Of a DNA stretch of 64,000 nucleotides, positions 47,251-56,823 are shown piece by piece. Source of the stretch: Hyphomonas oceanitis SCH89 (GTDB lineage: Bacteria > Pseudomonadota > Alphaproteobacteria > Caulobacterales > Hyphomonadaceae); NCBI RefSeq assembly GCF_000685295.1, contig NZ_ARYL01000012.1:44778-108777 (forward strand), read 5' to 3'. The position numbers were made by a program, and so were the translations under genes. The first letter of the stretch is position 1. Each line of letters begins with the position of its first letter. The notes beneath the pieces are model-generated. The model searched no databases and had not been told where the DNA came from. It was given only the letters and a program-made list of their open reading frames with translations.

Positions 47251-47330
47251 CCCCGGCGAAAGCCGGGGTCTCATGCGGTTTGGCTGAATTGGTTTCTTCA
47301 ATTGCCTGAGGTCCCGGCGTTCGCCGGGAC
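47251..47330. repeat. Pair of CCCGGCG palindromes after aspS
   Basis: The two hairpins are CCCCGGC-GAAA-GCCGGGG (47251-47268) and GTCCCGGCG-TT-CGCCGGGAC (47311-47330). Their flanks (GTCTCATGC and GCCTGAG) are loosely complementary, so the unit may be one bipartite repeat. Similar CCCGGCGnnnGCCGGG elements are widespread in GC-rich proteobacteria. Placed between convergent genes, it may also end transcription. Confidence 0.7.
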
Positions 47331-47352
47331 TGCGGAGCTTTTGGATACGGGC

Positions 47353-48096
47353 TTATTGAGCCGTGGCGCTCGCCATGATGACGTCGCCGCAGAGGGGCAG
47401 CAGCAGGCCCGGTGGCATCAGCGTGTCGATCGAGCTGCAGGCGCCCTCGAAATTGGCCAGATCGTGATGGGTCATGCCCGAAAGGTCAGCCCCAATGAAG
47501 CGTACATCGCGGAACGAGGCGCCGGCCACGTCTGCGCCTGTCATGACGACGCCGGTCATGTTGGCGCCGTTGAGAACGGTGGCTTTCATCACGGCCTTGT
47601 CGAACTTCGCGCCGCTGAGGTTTGCGCCGGAGAGGTCGGCTTCATCCAGCTGGGTTTCGCCGAGGTCGGCATCGGAGAAATTGGCGCCGACCATAAGCGC
47701 GCCTTGCATGTTGGCACCGCGCAGGATGGATTTGCGGAATTCCGCGCCTGAGGCCTGAACGCCCATGAGGCGGGCATTGGTGAGGATGGCATCGGAGAAG
47801 TGGGCGGCCGTCAGCAGGGCGGTGCGCAGGTCAACGCCCGCGGCATTGGCGCCCTCGAAATTGGTGCTGGTGGCCTGGATGCCGCGCATGAAGGCGAATT
47901 CGAGATTGGCTTCGCGGTAGTTGGCGCCGCTGAGCGTCCAGCCGGACATGTTGCGGCCAGCGAGGTTGCAGCCCCCGCACGAGCCGACATAGCCGGGCTG
48001 CCATGCGACGGGCTTGCTTTGTGCGACAGCCGGAAAGGATGCGCCAAGTAGGGCGATCACGGCAGGCAAAATCAGGCGAAAAGGCATACCAGTCAT
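47353..48096 (-). CDS. Exported pentapeptide-repeat protein
   Basis: A 247-residue protein with a signal peptide (LILPAVIALLGASFPAVAQ). An almost continuous A(N/D)LxG-type pentapeptide array follows from about residue 40 to 215 (for example LSGANYREANLEFAFM). The array should form a right-handed quadrilateral beta-helix. A CxxC motif (CGGC) begins the array. The signal peptide implies a periplasmic or outer location, unlike cytoplasmic gyrase-protecting Qnr proteins. Function unknown. Confidence 0.85.
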   Translation of the reverse strand: MTGMPFRLILPAVIALLGASFPAVAQSKPVAWQPGYVGSCGGCNLAGRNMSGWTLSGANYREANLEFAFMRGIQATSTNFEGANAAGVDLRTALLTAAHFSDAILTNARLMGVQASGAEFRKSILRGANMQGALMVGANFSDADLGETQLDEADLSGANLSGAKFDKAVMKATVLNGANMTGVVMTGADVAGASFRDVRFIGADLSGMTHHDLANFEGACSSIDTLMPPGLLLPLCGDVIMASATAQ

Positions 48097-48237
48097 GTAT
48101 CCGGGATATCGCTTTGTGGTAGCGAGCTATACTGAACAAACTGTAACAACTGCAGATGCGTCCCAAGTGTTGCCGGATTGTCGCGGAAGTGTTTCCGCTG
48201 CGTAAGCCCCTGAATACTGGTTGAAAAAGAGGGAATG

Positions 48238-50478
48238 CTACCGCGACAGGCGGCCTTCTTCCCCACATGTGTCACAGGCTGTGTCGCCATCCTCACCCAC
48301 GGCGAAGAGGGTGAAGCTGCCGCATGCTTCGCAACCCTGTTCGAGGTAGGGCGGCGGAGCGAGTTCCTCGGATTCGTCGTCCAGGTCTGATTCGGCCTGC
48401 TTCTCGGCGCGGCGCTTGTCGAGGATGACGATATTGTCGGGCAGCTGGCCCCGCGAGAAGCCGCGCGAGATAATCTGGGCGGCTTCCTCGGTGAACGGGG
48501 CAGGCTCGCGGGTGGCATCGCCTGCGCCGCGACCGAGGCCGTCATGGGTGACGTCAGCCTCGGCGAGGTCGTCGCGGCCGAGATAGGAGACGGCGAGTTC
48601 GCGGAAGATATAGTCGAGGATGGAGGTGGCGCGCGTGATGCGGTCATTGCCGGTGACCTGCCCGGCCGGTTCGAAGCGTGTGAACACGAAGGCGTCGACG
48701 AATTCTTCCAGTGGCACGCCGTATTGCAGGCCGATCGATGTGGCGATGGCGAAATTGTTCATCAGGCTGCGAAAGGCGGCGCCTTCCTTGTGCATGTCGA
48801 GGAAGATCTCGCCGAGCTGGCCGTCATCGAATTCGCCTGTGTGCAGGTAGACCTTGTGGCCGCCGACAGTGGCTTTCTGGATATAGCCCTTGCGACGGTC
48901 CGGCAGGCGCGTGCGGGCGGCGCTGCGCGCCTCTGTGAACTCGGGCGTGGCTTGTGGTGTGTCAGCCTCCTCGGCCAGTTCCTCGGCGAGGGAGAGGATA
49001 TGCTCCATCCGGTCGCGCACATCGTCGCCGGGCGGGGAGCGGTGGCCCATGAGGTGCGCCGAGAGGCCGTCTGCGGTGATGGCTTCGGCCATGTCGAGAC
49101 CAGCGCGGGCGCTGACCGGGACCGTCACACCGCCGCCGAGCACCTTGTTACAGGCGGCGGCAAAGCGGATCTCGTCCTCGGCGGAGACATCCAGCACGAA
49201 GCCGCATTCCTGCAGGGCGCGCGAAGCGAGGGCTTCACCAGCGCCATCAATGGCGGCTTCGGCCTTTGCGATGTCCGCGCGCGAGAAACCCATGGCCGAG
49301 AGAACGCCGCGTCCGTCGGCATCAAAGTTTTCAGGCGTGAGTTTCAGATCATGCGAGATGATCTCGTCGCCGAGTACCCAGCGGGAGAAGGCAGCATTGA
49401 GCGGCAGGCCTTCGCCGAGGGCGCGGCTGACACGGTCCAGCGCGGCTTCGGTGAAGCCACGGTCGCGCAGGCGGGCGGTGCCGAGCGATGCTTCGAGGTC
49501 CTGCGCGCCGGCATGGCTGATCTGGTCGAGCACGCCGGGCAGGGCCTCAGGCGCGCGGGCAGCGAGGCCGAGGCGGGCTGCGCGAGTGAGGCTGGGGGCG
49601 TCGTCGCCATAGGTGAGGACGGCGCGGACGGGGGCGGCCGCATCGCTCTCGCATTCCGGCAGGGCCACCATCGGGTCGACAATGGGCAGGATCAGGACCT
49701 GGCAAGGGCGCTTGGTGGAGGCTTTGCGGGCCTGCAGGCCGAGCGGCTTGGCGTGCGCGGCACCGAAGGCCGCGCCCGTCGCAGCTGAACGGACAAGGGC
49801 CGTGAGCGCGGCGCCAGCGGCAATGCCATCCTCAGAGCCATAGTCGAGGCCGAGGGCCATGACGGCGGCGCCAAGGCCTGTGAGGAGGATGACGCCCTCC
49901 TTCATCTGTGCGGCAGCGGCCTCAATGGCGGAGACGAGGAAACCGTCTTCGAAACCATCCGGGCTGACGGCCTGGGCCACATCCACCACGCGCGCAGGCG
50001 TTGCAGCGGCGGGCAGGGCGGACTGCAGGAAGAAGACTTCGCCGCCTTCGCGCAGGGCGGCGAGGAGCGAGGGCTCGAGCGCAACATCCACGGGCGCGGC
50101 GGTGAACACGGCAGGGGGCGGGGCAGGCGTATCGACGGCGGCGGCGCGCAGGGCGTCTGCGGTGCGCAGGATGCCGCCGGGCAGGCGCAGTGCCTCTTCC
50201 AGCAGGTCCTGCGGTAGGCCGGAGGCGAGCGCTTCGGCCAGTTCGGCATTGCGCGGGGCAGGGCCGAGGCGTTCGAGCATTTCAGCGAGGGAGAGTTGCG
50301 ACACGCTCTGAAGGCTCGCGACGGATGCGGCGGAGGCCAGATGGTCGAGCGCGTGAGGCGTCATGTCCTGAGGCGCGAGACCGGCGGCGCGGCAGAGCCG
50401 TCCGAAGGGCATTTCGGCGGAGATCAGGCCGTCTGATTCGGCCGCTGAGAGGATTTCGTCGAGGCTCTGGTCAGGCAT
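48238..50478 (-). CDS. NrdJ-like TSCPD protein lacking a recognisable RNR catalytic site
   Basis: A 746-residue protein whose C-terminal third matches the end of alphaproteobacterial B12-dependent ribonucleotide reductase NrdJ. It has the TSCPD-like segment (about residues 520-640, with [21 protein letters not shown] split across it) and a terminal Cys4 ribbon (CEAC...CDTC, about 716-740). Faint NrdJ-like patches occur near 196-240 and 360-415. No NPCxE-type finger-loop catalytic motif is visible, and the first 130 residues are unlike NrdJ. It is much shorter than the roughly 1200-residue enzyme. Likely a paralogue with a non-catalytic or regulatory role. Confidence 0.7.
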   Translation of the reverse strand: MPDQSLDEILSAAESDGLISAEMPFGRLCRAAGLAPQDMTPHALDHLASAASVASLQSVSQLSLAEMLERLGPAPRNAELAEALASGLPQDLLEEALRLPGGILRTADALRAAAVDTPAPPPAVFTAAPVDVALEPSLLAALREGGEVFFLQSALPAAATPARVVDVAQAVSPDGFEDGFLVSAIEAAAAQMKEGVILLTGLGAAVMALGLDYGSEDGIAAGAALTALVRSAATGAAFGAAHAKPLGLQARKASTKRPCQVLILPIVDPMVALPECESDAAAPVRAVLTYGDDAPSLTRAARLGLAARAPEALPGVLDQISHAGAQDLEASLGTARLRDRGFTEAALDRVSRALGEGLPLNAAFSRWVLGDEIISHDLKLTPENFDADGRGVLSAMGFSRADIAKAEAAIDGAGEALASRALQECGFVLDVSAEDEIRFAAACNKVLGGGVTVPVSARAGLDMAEAITADGLSAHLMGHRSPPGDDVRDRMEHILSLAEELAEEADTPQATPEFTEARSAARTRLPDRRKGYIQKATVGGHKVYLHTGEFDDGQLGEIFLDMHKEGAAFRSLMNNFAIATSIGLQYGVPLEEFVDAFVFTRFEPAGQVTGNDRITRATSILDYIFRELAVSYLGRDDLAEADVTHDGLGRGAGDATREPAPFTEEAAQIISRGFSRGQLPDNIVILDKRRAEKQAESDLDDESEELAPPPYLEQGCEACGSFTLFAVGEDGDTACDTCGEEGRLSR

Positions 50479-50582
50479 AAGCGGCTCCTTCGCGAATCAC
50501 TTTCTGCCAGCGTGACCCTTGGAAGGTCAGGCTTCAACGTCAAACGTCGGCAAATACAGGGATCGGTCCGAAATTTGCGCGA

Positions 50583-51731
50583 TTATTTTTGCCGCCGTGC
50601 GGTCATAACCATGTTGGGCGCCTCGGAATTGGCGAAAACAAGGTCGGGTATGCCATCGCCGTCCATGTCGCCTATCGCGACCCCATATGTGTCCTCAGCC
50701 TCGTCATCGAGCGGGAGCGCGGCGAACGTGCCGTTTCCGTCATTGAAATAGACGGCATTGGAGGTTTCGCCAGCCCCGACGACGATATCGATATCGCCGT
50801 CGCCATCGAGGTCTGCTGCCGCGAGCGCCTGTGTCACCTCGCTTGCCGAGCCAACGTGTCCGCCAAGGGTGAAATTGCCCGTGCCGTCGCCGACGAAGAG
50901 GGGGTTTTCCGCGCCTATGGCTGAGAGCAGCAGATCCACGTGGCCGTCGCCTGTCAGGTCAGCGAGGACGGCCTGGCGATGGTCGCCGCGGCTGTTCGGC
51001 AGCGGGCGGGCCGTGAATTCCGCCGCGCCGTCATTCAGCAGGATCAGGCTTTCATTGTCGTCACGACGGGCAAAGGCGAGGTCCACGTCGCCGTCTCCAT
51101 CAATATCAGCCGCCGCAAGACCGGTGGCGCCGTCCTCAGGCCCTTCGAGTGATGTGGCGGCCTCGAATGTGCCGTCGCCCCGGCCCAGCGCCAGCAGGTT
51201 TGTCCCGCCGCGACGGGCAATCACAATATCGAGGGTCTGATCCTTATTGAGGTCGGTCAGGATCGCATTGCGTGCTGCGCCGCCCGTGCCCTCGACGAGC
51301 CCGGCGAAGGAAAACCTTCCTGTGCCGTCATTCATGAACGATTGAGCGGGCAGGACATCGCGAATCATCACGGCGTCCATGTCTCCGTCGCCATCGATGT
51401 CGCCCGCGAGCACGATGTAGGAGGGGCCCATCGTGTCGCCAATTGGCCGGGCTTCAAGCAGGCGTCCATTACCGGCGTTCAGGTAGACATAATCCTGCTG
51501 TGCCCAGTGGCGTCCATTGGCCACCAGCACGTCGAGATCGCCATCATTGTCCACGTCGGCCAGTCCGATATTCGCACTGAAACTGTCGGGACTGTCGAAC
51601 ATGAAAAATGGCGAATTGCGATAGGTCAGTTGCGGGGCATCTGCAGTCGTATCTGCGGTTGCTGGTGCGCTGGTACACGCGACTGACAGGAGCACTGCGA
51701 ACAGTCCAGCGGCCTTGAATGATCCGTACAT
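50583..51731 (-). CDS. FG-GAP/VCBS-repeat lipoprotein
   Basis: A 382-residue lipoprotein (lipobox LLSVAC). I chose the ATG at 51731, preceded by AAAGGG. Seven Asp-rich calcium loops of the DxDxDGDxD form (DVDNDGDLD, DIDGDGDMD, DIDGDGDVD, DLDGDGDID and others) mark FG-GAP/VCBS repeats that should fold into a beta-propeller. It is probably a surface or periplasmic binding protein; no enzymatic domain is visible. Confidence 0.87.
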   Translation of the reverse strand: MYGSFKAAGLFAVLLSVACTSAPATADTTADAPQLTYRNSPFFMFDSPDSFSANIGLADVDNDGDLDVLVANGRHWAQQDYVYLNAGNGRLLEARPIGDTMGPSYIVLAGDIDGDGDMDAVMIRDVLPAQSFMNDGTGRFSFAGLVEGTGGAARNAILTDLNKDQTLDIVIARRGGTNLLALGRGDGTFEAATSLEGPEDGATGLAAADIDGDGDVDLAFARRDDNESLILLNDGAAEFTARPLPNSRGDHRQAVLADLTGDGHVDLLLSAIGAENPLFVGDGTGNFTLGGHVGSASEVTQALAAADLDGDGDIDIVVGAGETSNAVYFNDGNGTFAALPLDDEAEDTYGVAIGDMDGDGIPDLVFANSEAPNMVMTARRQK

Positions 51732-51916
51732 TGGCGGCCCTTTCACAGTCTTGGCGTTATCCAGACGCTATCCGACATCGGCCCTGTCGTCACCCATGGC
51801 AGGCCTCAATGCGGTGCAATCCGGCCATGCGGCGCATTGCCTGCCGCGGCGGTCTGGATTAACAGGCCGACTGGCGCCATATTGCCGCCATCAAGTCACG
51901 TCAGGACAGGCCTACG

Positions 51917-52309
51917 ATGCTGAAGCACATTTTCACCTGGTGGAACGGGAATACCGTCGGCGCCAATTTCGACATCAAGCGGCGCAGCGGCTATGTCGGC
52001 ACCGATGAGTATGGCAACAAGTATTTCGAGGAGCGCAAGACCTCGCTGGAAGGCCGCCATCGCCGCTACGTGATGTATGAAGGCCTCGCCGAGCCGTCGA
52101 AAGTGCCGGCTGACTGGCACGGCTGGCTGCACCACACCGTGGACCAGCCGCCGACCCATATGCCGCTGGAGCGGCGCGACTGGGAAACGGATCACACACC
52201 GAACATGACCGGCACCCCTTATGCCGTGAAGCCGAAAGGCAGCGTGGGCGCCAGCGGCGTTCGCCAGAAGTCTGACGGCGACTATGAGGCATGGACCCCA
52301 GATGCGTGA
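51917..52309 (+). CDS. NDUFA12-family complex I accessory subunit
   Basis: A 130-residue homologue of the mitochondrial complex I accessory subunit NDUFA12 (B17.2), found as a supernumerary subunit in alphaproteobacteria. The family core (GNKYFEERK, HRRYVMYEG, PADWHGWLHH) is intact. The MCE gene starts 8 bp before its stop, so they are translationally coupled. Confidence 0.92.
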   Translation: MLKHIFTWWNGNTVGANFDIKRRSGYVGTDEYGNKYFEERKTSLEGRHRRYVMYEGLAEPSKVPADWHGWLHHTVDQPPTHMPLERRDWETDHTPNMTGTPYAVKPKGSVGASGVRQKSDGDYEAWTPDA

Positions 52310-53012
52310 ATCGATCTTTGAAACACTCGTCGGGGCAGTCGTTGTCGCGGTTGCGGCCGTCTTCCTCTGGTTCGCGCTGGCCGTAGGCGGCGATGCCGAA
52401 GCGAGCGGTGACCAGTACACCGTGATTGCGCGCTTCAACAATGTGTCCGGTATCTCGCGCGGCTCCGATGTGCGCATCGCGGGCGTGAAGGCCGGCGTTG
52501 TGAAATCCATCGAGGGCGACCCCAAACGTTTCGAAGCCGTGCTGACACTGGCGCTCGACAAGAAGTGGGAGCTGCCGGACGACACGGATGCGCGGATCTC
52601 GACCGATGGCCTCCTCGGCGGCAGCTATATCGGCCTCGAGCCAGGTGGCGGTTATGATGTTATCCCGCAGGATGGCACCGGTGAAATCCAGTATACGCGC
52701 GGTAGCGTGGACCTGCTGACCCTGTTCGCTTCGTTTGCGGGTGGTGGTGGTGGTGGTGGTGGTGGTGGTGGTGGTGGTGACAATGCCGATGCGGCTGAAG
52801 CGCCTGCTGAGCCTGCGGAAGCGGCTCCTGAGCCCGCAGCAGAGCCAAAGCCTGCGCCGAAGAAGCAGCCTGCGGCTGAAAAAGCGCCTGAGCCTGTGAA
52901 GGCGGAGCCTGCCACGGCACCGGAAACTGACAGCGAGCCTGAAGCAGCTGACCCTTATCCCGCCCCGGCGGATGATCCTTATCCTGCGCCTTCTGGAGAT
53001 GATGGCCAATGA
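52302..53012 (+). CDS. MCE/MlaD-type lipid-transport protein with polyglycine tract
   Basis: A 236-residue protein. It has an N-terminal membrane helix (FETLVGAVVVAVAAVFLWFALAV), one MCE domain at about residues 38-125, a 13-glycine run (147-159) and a Pro/Ala/Glu-rich tail. MlaD binds phospholipids as a hexamer with MlaE/MlaF. The mlaE and mlaF genes are not here. The start overlaps the NDUFA12 stop. The glycine run is encoded by a perfect GGT tract. Confidence 0.88.
   Translation: MRESIFETLVGAVVVAVAAVFLWFALAVGGDAEASGDQYTVIARFNNVSGISRGSDVRIAGVKAGVVKSIEGDPKRFEAVLTLALDKKWELPDDTDARISTDGLLGGSYIGLEPGGGYDVIPQDGTGEIQYTRGSVDLLTLFASFAGGGGGGGGGGGGGDNADAAEAPAEPAEAAPEPAAEPKPAPKKQPAAEKAPEPVKAEPATAPETDSEPEAADPYPAPADDPYPAPSGDDGQ
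52740..52778 (+). repeat. (GGT)13 trinucleotide tract inside the MCE gene
   Basis: Thirteen uninterrupted GGT triplets encode Gly147-Gly159, linking the MCE domain to its tail. Copy-number change would lengthen or shorten the linker without a frameshift. Such pure tracts are rare in ordinary bacterial genes. Confidence 0.9.
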
Positions 53013-53530
53013 TCCGATTCCTCGCCGCAACGGCTCTTGGCCTTGGCCTCATCGGCGCAGCTCATGCTGCGACCTATGCGCAGAAGGACAGGGCGACCTT
53101 GCGGGCGCTGGACAAGATCACCGGCCGGTCGACGGATATCGAAGTGAAGGTGGGAGAGCCGGTCGTATTCGGCTCGCTGAAGGTCGAGCTGAAAGCCTGC
53201 TATCAGACCCCGCCTGAGGAGGCGCCCGAAAGCGCGGCGTTCCTGAAGATCCATTCGACCCAGCCAGTGGCTGTCGAGACGATGGAAGCCGCTGTTGATG
53301 CCAGCGAGGTTGAAACGTCTAGTGACGAGAACCCGGAGCTTTTCTCCGGCTGGATGTATGCCTCATCGCCGGGCCTCAGCGCGCTTGAGCACCCTGTCTA
53401 TGACGTCTGGGTGATCCGCTGCACGGCGCCTGATCCGGTGAAACTGCCTGAGCGCAACGCCGCTTCGTCGGACGAGCCGATGGTCGAAGACGCGCCGCCG
53501 GTAGACGACACCGAGCCGACACCGGAATAG
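53009..53530 (+). CDS. DUF2155 domain protein, exported
   Basis: A 173-residue protein with a Sec signal peptide (FLAATALGLGLIGAAHA). The family core includes RALDKITGRSTDIEVKVGEP and FSGWMYASSPGLSALEHPVYDVW. DUF2155 proteins are alphaproteobacterial and often lie beside NDUFA12 and aat, as here. An acidic tail follows the domain. Its last 133 bp lie over the aat 3' end on the opposite strand. Function is unknown. Confidence 0.88.
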   Translation: MIRFLAATALGLGLIGAAHAATYAQKDRATLRALDKITGRSTDIEVKVGEPVVFGSLKVELKACYQTPPEEAPESAAFLKIHSTQPVAVETMEAAVDASEVETSSDENPELFSGWMYASSPGLSALEHPVYDVWVIRCTAPDPVKLPERNAASSDEPMVEDAPPVDDTEPTPE

Positions 53531-54120
53531 AAGTTCCCCTCGATTGTCAGGGCTGCGCGGAGGCGGGCCTTGAAATCCGCACGTGGGATTTCGATCAGGC
53601 CGAACTGTTCCAGATGCGGATTGTGGAACTGCGCATCGAGCAGCGTATAGCCACCAGCGATCAGACGCGCCGCCAGATGAACCAACGCGATCTTTGACGC
53701 GTCCGTTGCGCGCGAGAACATGCTCTCGCCAAAAAACGCTCCTCCCACCGACACGCCATAAAGCCCGCCAACGAGGTGGTCACCGTCCCAGCATTCGATG
53801 GAGTGGGCGTGTCCTTCGCGGTGCAGCGCACTGTAAAGATTGAGGATTGCGGAGTTTATCCAGGTGCTTTCGCGCCCGTCTGTTTCTTCGCCGCAGAACT
53901 CCATGACGCGCGTGAAGGCGGTGTCTGCGGTAACACGGAACGGGTCCTTGAGGACCGTCCGCTTCAGGCGGCGGGGTATATGGAAGGCGTCCAGAGGGAG
54001 GATGCCGCGCATGTCCGGGTCGACAAGGAACAGGTTCGGATCGTCGCGCGAGTCCGCCATGGGGAAGACACCCCGGCGATAGCAGGCGAGCAGGTCCTGT
54101 GTTCCAAAGCGCGAAGACAT
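53398..54120 (-). CDS. aat: Leucyl/phenylalanyl-tRNA--protein transferase
   Basis: A 240-residue Aat of the N-degron pathway, which adds Leu or Phe to N-terminal Lys/Arg of substrates for ClpAP. Family motifs YRRGVFPM, GGLYGVSVGGAFFGESMFS and DAQFHNPHLEQFG are present. Its last 40 or so residues (after TIEGNFYSG) are encoded antisense to the DUF2155 tail and are Ser/Gly-rich, probably a neutral read-through extension. Confidence 0.9.
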   Translation of the reverse strand: MSSRFGTQDLLACYRRGVFPMADSRDDPNLFLVDPDMRGILPLDAFHIPRRLKRTVLKDPFRVTADTAFTRVMEFCGEETDGRESTWINSAILNLYSALHREGHAHSIECWDGDHLVGGLYGVSVGGAFFGESMFSRATDASKIALVHLAARLIAGGYTLLDAQFHNPHLEQFGLIEIPRADFKARLRAALTIEGNFYSGVGSVSSTGGASSTIGSSDEAALRSGSFTGSGAVQRITQTS

Positions 54121-54193
54121 GGCCGGAATATGAGTCCCTCAGGCCCGCCTGTCCATGGGGCAGACGGCGCCAGCTGTGGACAAGCCTTGCGAC

Positions 54194-55564
54194 CTATTCA
54201 GCGGTGATCTTGTTCTCGGCGAGGAATTTTTCCAGCCAGTGGATGTTGTACTCGCCGGCAAGGACATCATCATTCTCGACGAGGCGACGGTGCAGGTCGA
54301 GCGTGGTGAAGACGCCCCCAACAACCATTTCCGACAGGGCTCGGCGCAGGCGCATGATGCATTCGCGGCGCGTCCGGCCGTGCACGATGAGCTTGCCGAT
54401 CAGCGAGTCATAATAGGGCGGGATGCGATAACCCGCATAGGCCGCGCTATCGAGGCGCACGTCGGGGCCGCCCGGCGCATGGAAATCCGTGATCAGGCCC
54501 GGCGAAGGGACGAAGGTTTCCGGGTGCTCGGCATTGATGCGGCACTCGATGGCGTGGCCGACCAGCATGACATCCTGCTGGCTGAAGGACAGTTTCTTGC
54601 CTTCGGCGATGCGGATCTGCTCGCGCACAAGGTCGATGCCGGTGATCATTTCTGTGACCGGGTGTTCGACCTGCAGACGGGTGTTCATTTCGATGAAGTA
54701 AAACTTGCCGTCTTCATAGAGGAACTCGATCGTACCGGCGCCGCGATAACCCAGCTTTTTCATGGCCTTGGCGCAGATGTTGCCGATCTCTTCGCGCTGG
54801 GCCTGATTGAGGGCTGGCGAAGGGGCTTCTTCGAGGACTTTCTGGTTGCGGCGCTGCAGGGAGCAGTCGCGTTCCCAGAGGTGGGCCACGTTGCCGTGGG
54901 TGTCGGCAATGATCTGAACTTCGATATGGCGCGGGCCTTCGAGATATTTCTCGAGATAGACGGCGTCATCGCCAAAGGCGGCCTTCGCCTCGGTCTTGGC
55001 GGTTTTGACCGCGTTTTCGAGGTCCGCCTCGGTGCGGGCCAACTTCATGCCGCGGCCACCGCCGCCGGCAGAGGCTTTTACGAGAACCGGGAAGCCGATT
55101 TTCTTGGCGGCCTTCTTGGCCTCCGCAATGGAGGTCAGCGCGCCTTCGGAGCCGGGCACACAAGGCACGCCAGCTTCGATCATCGCGACCTTGGCGGCGA
55201 TCTTGTCGCCCATGATGCGGATATGCTCGGCCGTCGGGCCGATAAAGGCGAGACCGTGGGCCTCAACCATTTCCGCAAACTGGGCGTTCTCGGACAGGAA
55301 GCCATAGCCGGGGTGGATCGCGTCGGCGCCGGTGATTTCGGCAGCTGCCAGGATCTGGGACTTCTTGAGATAGCTCTCGGACGACGGCGGCGGGCCGATG
55401 CAGACGCTTTCATCGGCCAGGCGAACGGCCATGGCGTCGCGGTCAGCCGTGGAATGCACGACGACCGTGGACAGGCCCATTTCCTTACAGGCGCGGTGGA
55501 TACGCAGGGCAATCTCACCGCGATTAGCGATGAGGACCTTCTTTATCGTGCGGGGCTCAGTCAT
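54194..55564 (-). CDS. accC: Acetyl-CoA carboxylase, biotin carboxylase subunit
   Basis: A 456-residue ATP-grasp enzyme that carboxylates biotin on AccB in fatty-acid synthesis. The opening [15 protein letters not shown], the glycine-rich ATP loop [12 protein letters not shown] and the catalytic segment [14 protein letters not shown] are intact. It follows accB by 1 bp and precedes aat on the same strand. Confidence 0.97.
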   Translation of the reverse strand: MTEPRTIKKVLIANRGEIALRIHRACKEMGLSTVVVHSTADRDAMAVRLADESVCIGPPPSSESYLKKSQILAAAEITGADAIHPGYGFLSENAQFAEMVEAHGLAFIGPTAEHIRIMGDKIAAKVAMIEAGVPCVPGSEGALTSIAEAKKAAKKIGFPVLVKASAGGGGRGMKLARTEADLENAVKTAKTEAKAAFGDDAVYLEKYLEGPRHIEVQIIADTHGNVAHLWERDCSLQRRNQKVLEEAPSPALNQAQREEIGNICAKAMKKLGYRGAGTIEFLYEDGKFYFIEMNTRLQVEHPVTEMITGIDLVREQIRIAEGKKLSFSQQDVMLVGHAIECRINAEHPETFVPSPGLITDFHAPGGPDVRLDSAAYAGYRIPPYYDSLIGKLIVHGRTRRECIMRLRRALSEMVVGGVFTTLDLHRRLVENDDVLAGEYNIHWLEKFLAENKITAE

Positions 55565-55565
55565 G

Positions 55566-56042
55566 CTATTCGATCAGGGCTAGCGGTTCGCCGAATTCGA
55601 CCGGCTGGGAGTCGGTAACATAGAGGGCCGTGAGCGTGCCGGCCCGGTCGGCCTCGACGGGGTTGAAGGTCTTCATGGCTTCGACCAGCATGAGCGTGTC
55701 GCCCTTTTTGACCTTGTCGCCGATATTGAAGAACTGTTTCGCGCCGGGTTCTGGGGCGAGATAGACGGTGCCGACCATGGGCGACTTGATCGCATTGTCG
55801 GAAACGGCCGGTGCTGCGGGCGCTGCAGCGGCAGCAGTCGGTGCGGCAGCAGCCGGTGCAGCGGCGACAGGCGCCGGTGCAGCGGCGTACTGGGCCGTTT
55901 GCATCACGGGCGCGGCGGGCTTGCTGACGCGGATGCGCAGGCCTTCGTGCTCGATTTCAACTTCGCCGAGGTCGGCTTCCCGGAGGATGGCGGCCAGCTC
56001 CCGGACGAGGCCGGTGTCGAGTTTTGTCTTTGCAGTGCTCAT
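55566..56042 (-). CDS. accB: Acetyl-CoA carboxylase biotin carboxyl carrier protein
   Basis: A 158-residue BCCP. An N-terminal helical region, an Ala/Pro linker (residues 44-80) and the biotinyl domain are in order. The biotinylated lysine is Lys124 in EAMKTFN, the alphaproteobacterial form of the more common EAMKMMN. It is followed directly by accC and preceded by aroQ. Confidence 0.96.
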   Translation of the reverse strand: MSTAKTKLDTGLVRELAAILREADLGEVEIEHEGLRIRVSKPAAPVMQTAQYAAAPAPVAAAPAAAAPTAAAAAPAAPAVSDNAIKSPMVGTVYLAPEPGAKQFFNIGDKVKKGDTLMLVEAMKTFNPVEADRAGTLTALYVTDSQPVEFGEPLALIE

Positions 56043-56048
56043 GGGGTG

Positions 56049-56492
56049 CTAATTATCTCCTTGGCCCGTCAGGGACTTGGCTGCCAGAAGCGCGAGCTCA
56101 TAACCATAGGCACCAAGGCCCGCAATTGTAGCTTTTGCAACAGGCGCAACATAATTCACTTGGCGGAAGGCTTCGCGCGCCGCCGGATTGGACAGGTGCA
56201 CTTCAATGACCGGTACTTTGCAGGCCCTGAGGGCATCATGCAAGGCCACAGATGTGTGTGTATAGGCGCCAGCATTGAGAATGACGGCTGAGCCCTTGGC
56301 CGAAGCCTCCTGAACCCAGTCGACAAGTTCGCCCTCATGGTTGGTCTGGCGCGCCTCAAGGGGCACGTCGCCGGAGAGGCTGCGCAGGCGGGTATGGATA
56401 CCCTCGAGGGTTTCGTGGCCATAGATCTCCGGCTCGCGCGTACCGAGCAGGTTGAGGTTTGGCCCACCGAGAACATATATCGGTTTTGACAT
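56049..56492 (-). CDS. aroQ: 3-dehydroquinate dehydratase, type II
   Basis: A 147-residue type II dehydroquinase of the shikimate pathway. I chose the ATG at 56492 ([17 protein letters not shown]). Catalytic Tyr24 and Arg19 lie in GTREPEIYG, and His79 lies in [10 protein letters not shown]. The aroQ-accB-accC order is common across bacteria. Confidence 0.95.
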   Translation of the reverse strand: MSKPIYVLGGPNLNLLGTREPEIYGHETLEGIHTRLRSLSGDVPLEARQTNHEGELVDWVQEASAKGSAVILNAGAYTHTSVALHDALRACKVPVIEVHLSNPAAREAFRQVNYVAPVAKATIAGLGAYGYELALLAAKSLTGQGDN

Positions 56493-56555
56493 GGACCCCG
56501 TCTTGCTCTGGAACGCCCGGCAAGGCAAGGGGGCACAAACGGGAGGCGAGTAGAC

Positions 56556-56768
56556 ATGCAGATCACCCTGAATGGCGAGCTACGGCAGGTGAACCCGGGA
56601 ATGACCGTCGCGATGCTGGTGGAAGAGCTGTCAGAGCTTACTGGGCGCGACCCGCGCGGCGTGGCCGTGGAGCGCAATCTGGAGATCGTGCCGAAGTCCG
56701 AACATGCCTTTACCGTGCTGGAAGAGGGCGACCGGCTGGAACTTGTACAGTTTGTGGGTGGGGGATAA
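56556..56768 (+). CDS. thiS: Sulfur carrier protein ThiS
   Basis: A 70-residue ubiquitin-fold protein ending in VGGG, whose terminal glycine becomes the thiocarboxylate that donates sulfur for the thiazole of thiamine. A GGGAGG site precedes the start. It is 55 bp upstream of thiG. No TPP riboswitch was recognised upstream. Confidence 0.93.
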   Translation: MQITLNGELRQVNPGMTVAMLVEELSELTGRDPRGVAVERNLEIVPKSEHAFTVLEEGDRLELVQFVGGG

Positions 56769-56823
56769 GCCGAAAGGCCGCTAAAACCCGTCAGAGAAGC
56801 CCTTCAGGAACCGTTGGAAGCCC

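Noticed and set aside
56493..56555. TPP riboswitch before thiS
   Set aside because: The gap is only 63 bp and lacks the conserved THI-box sequences.
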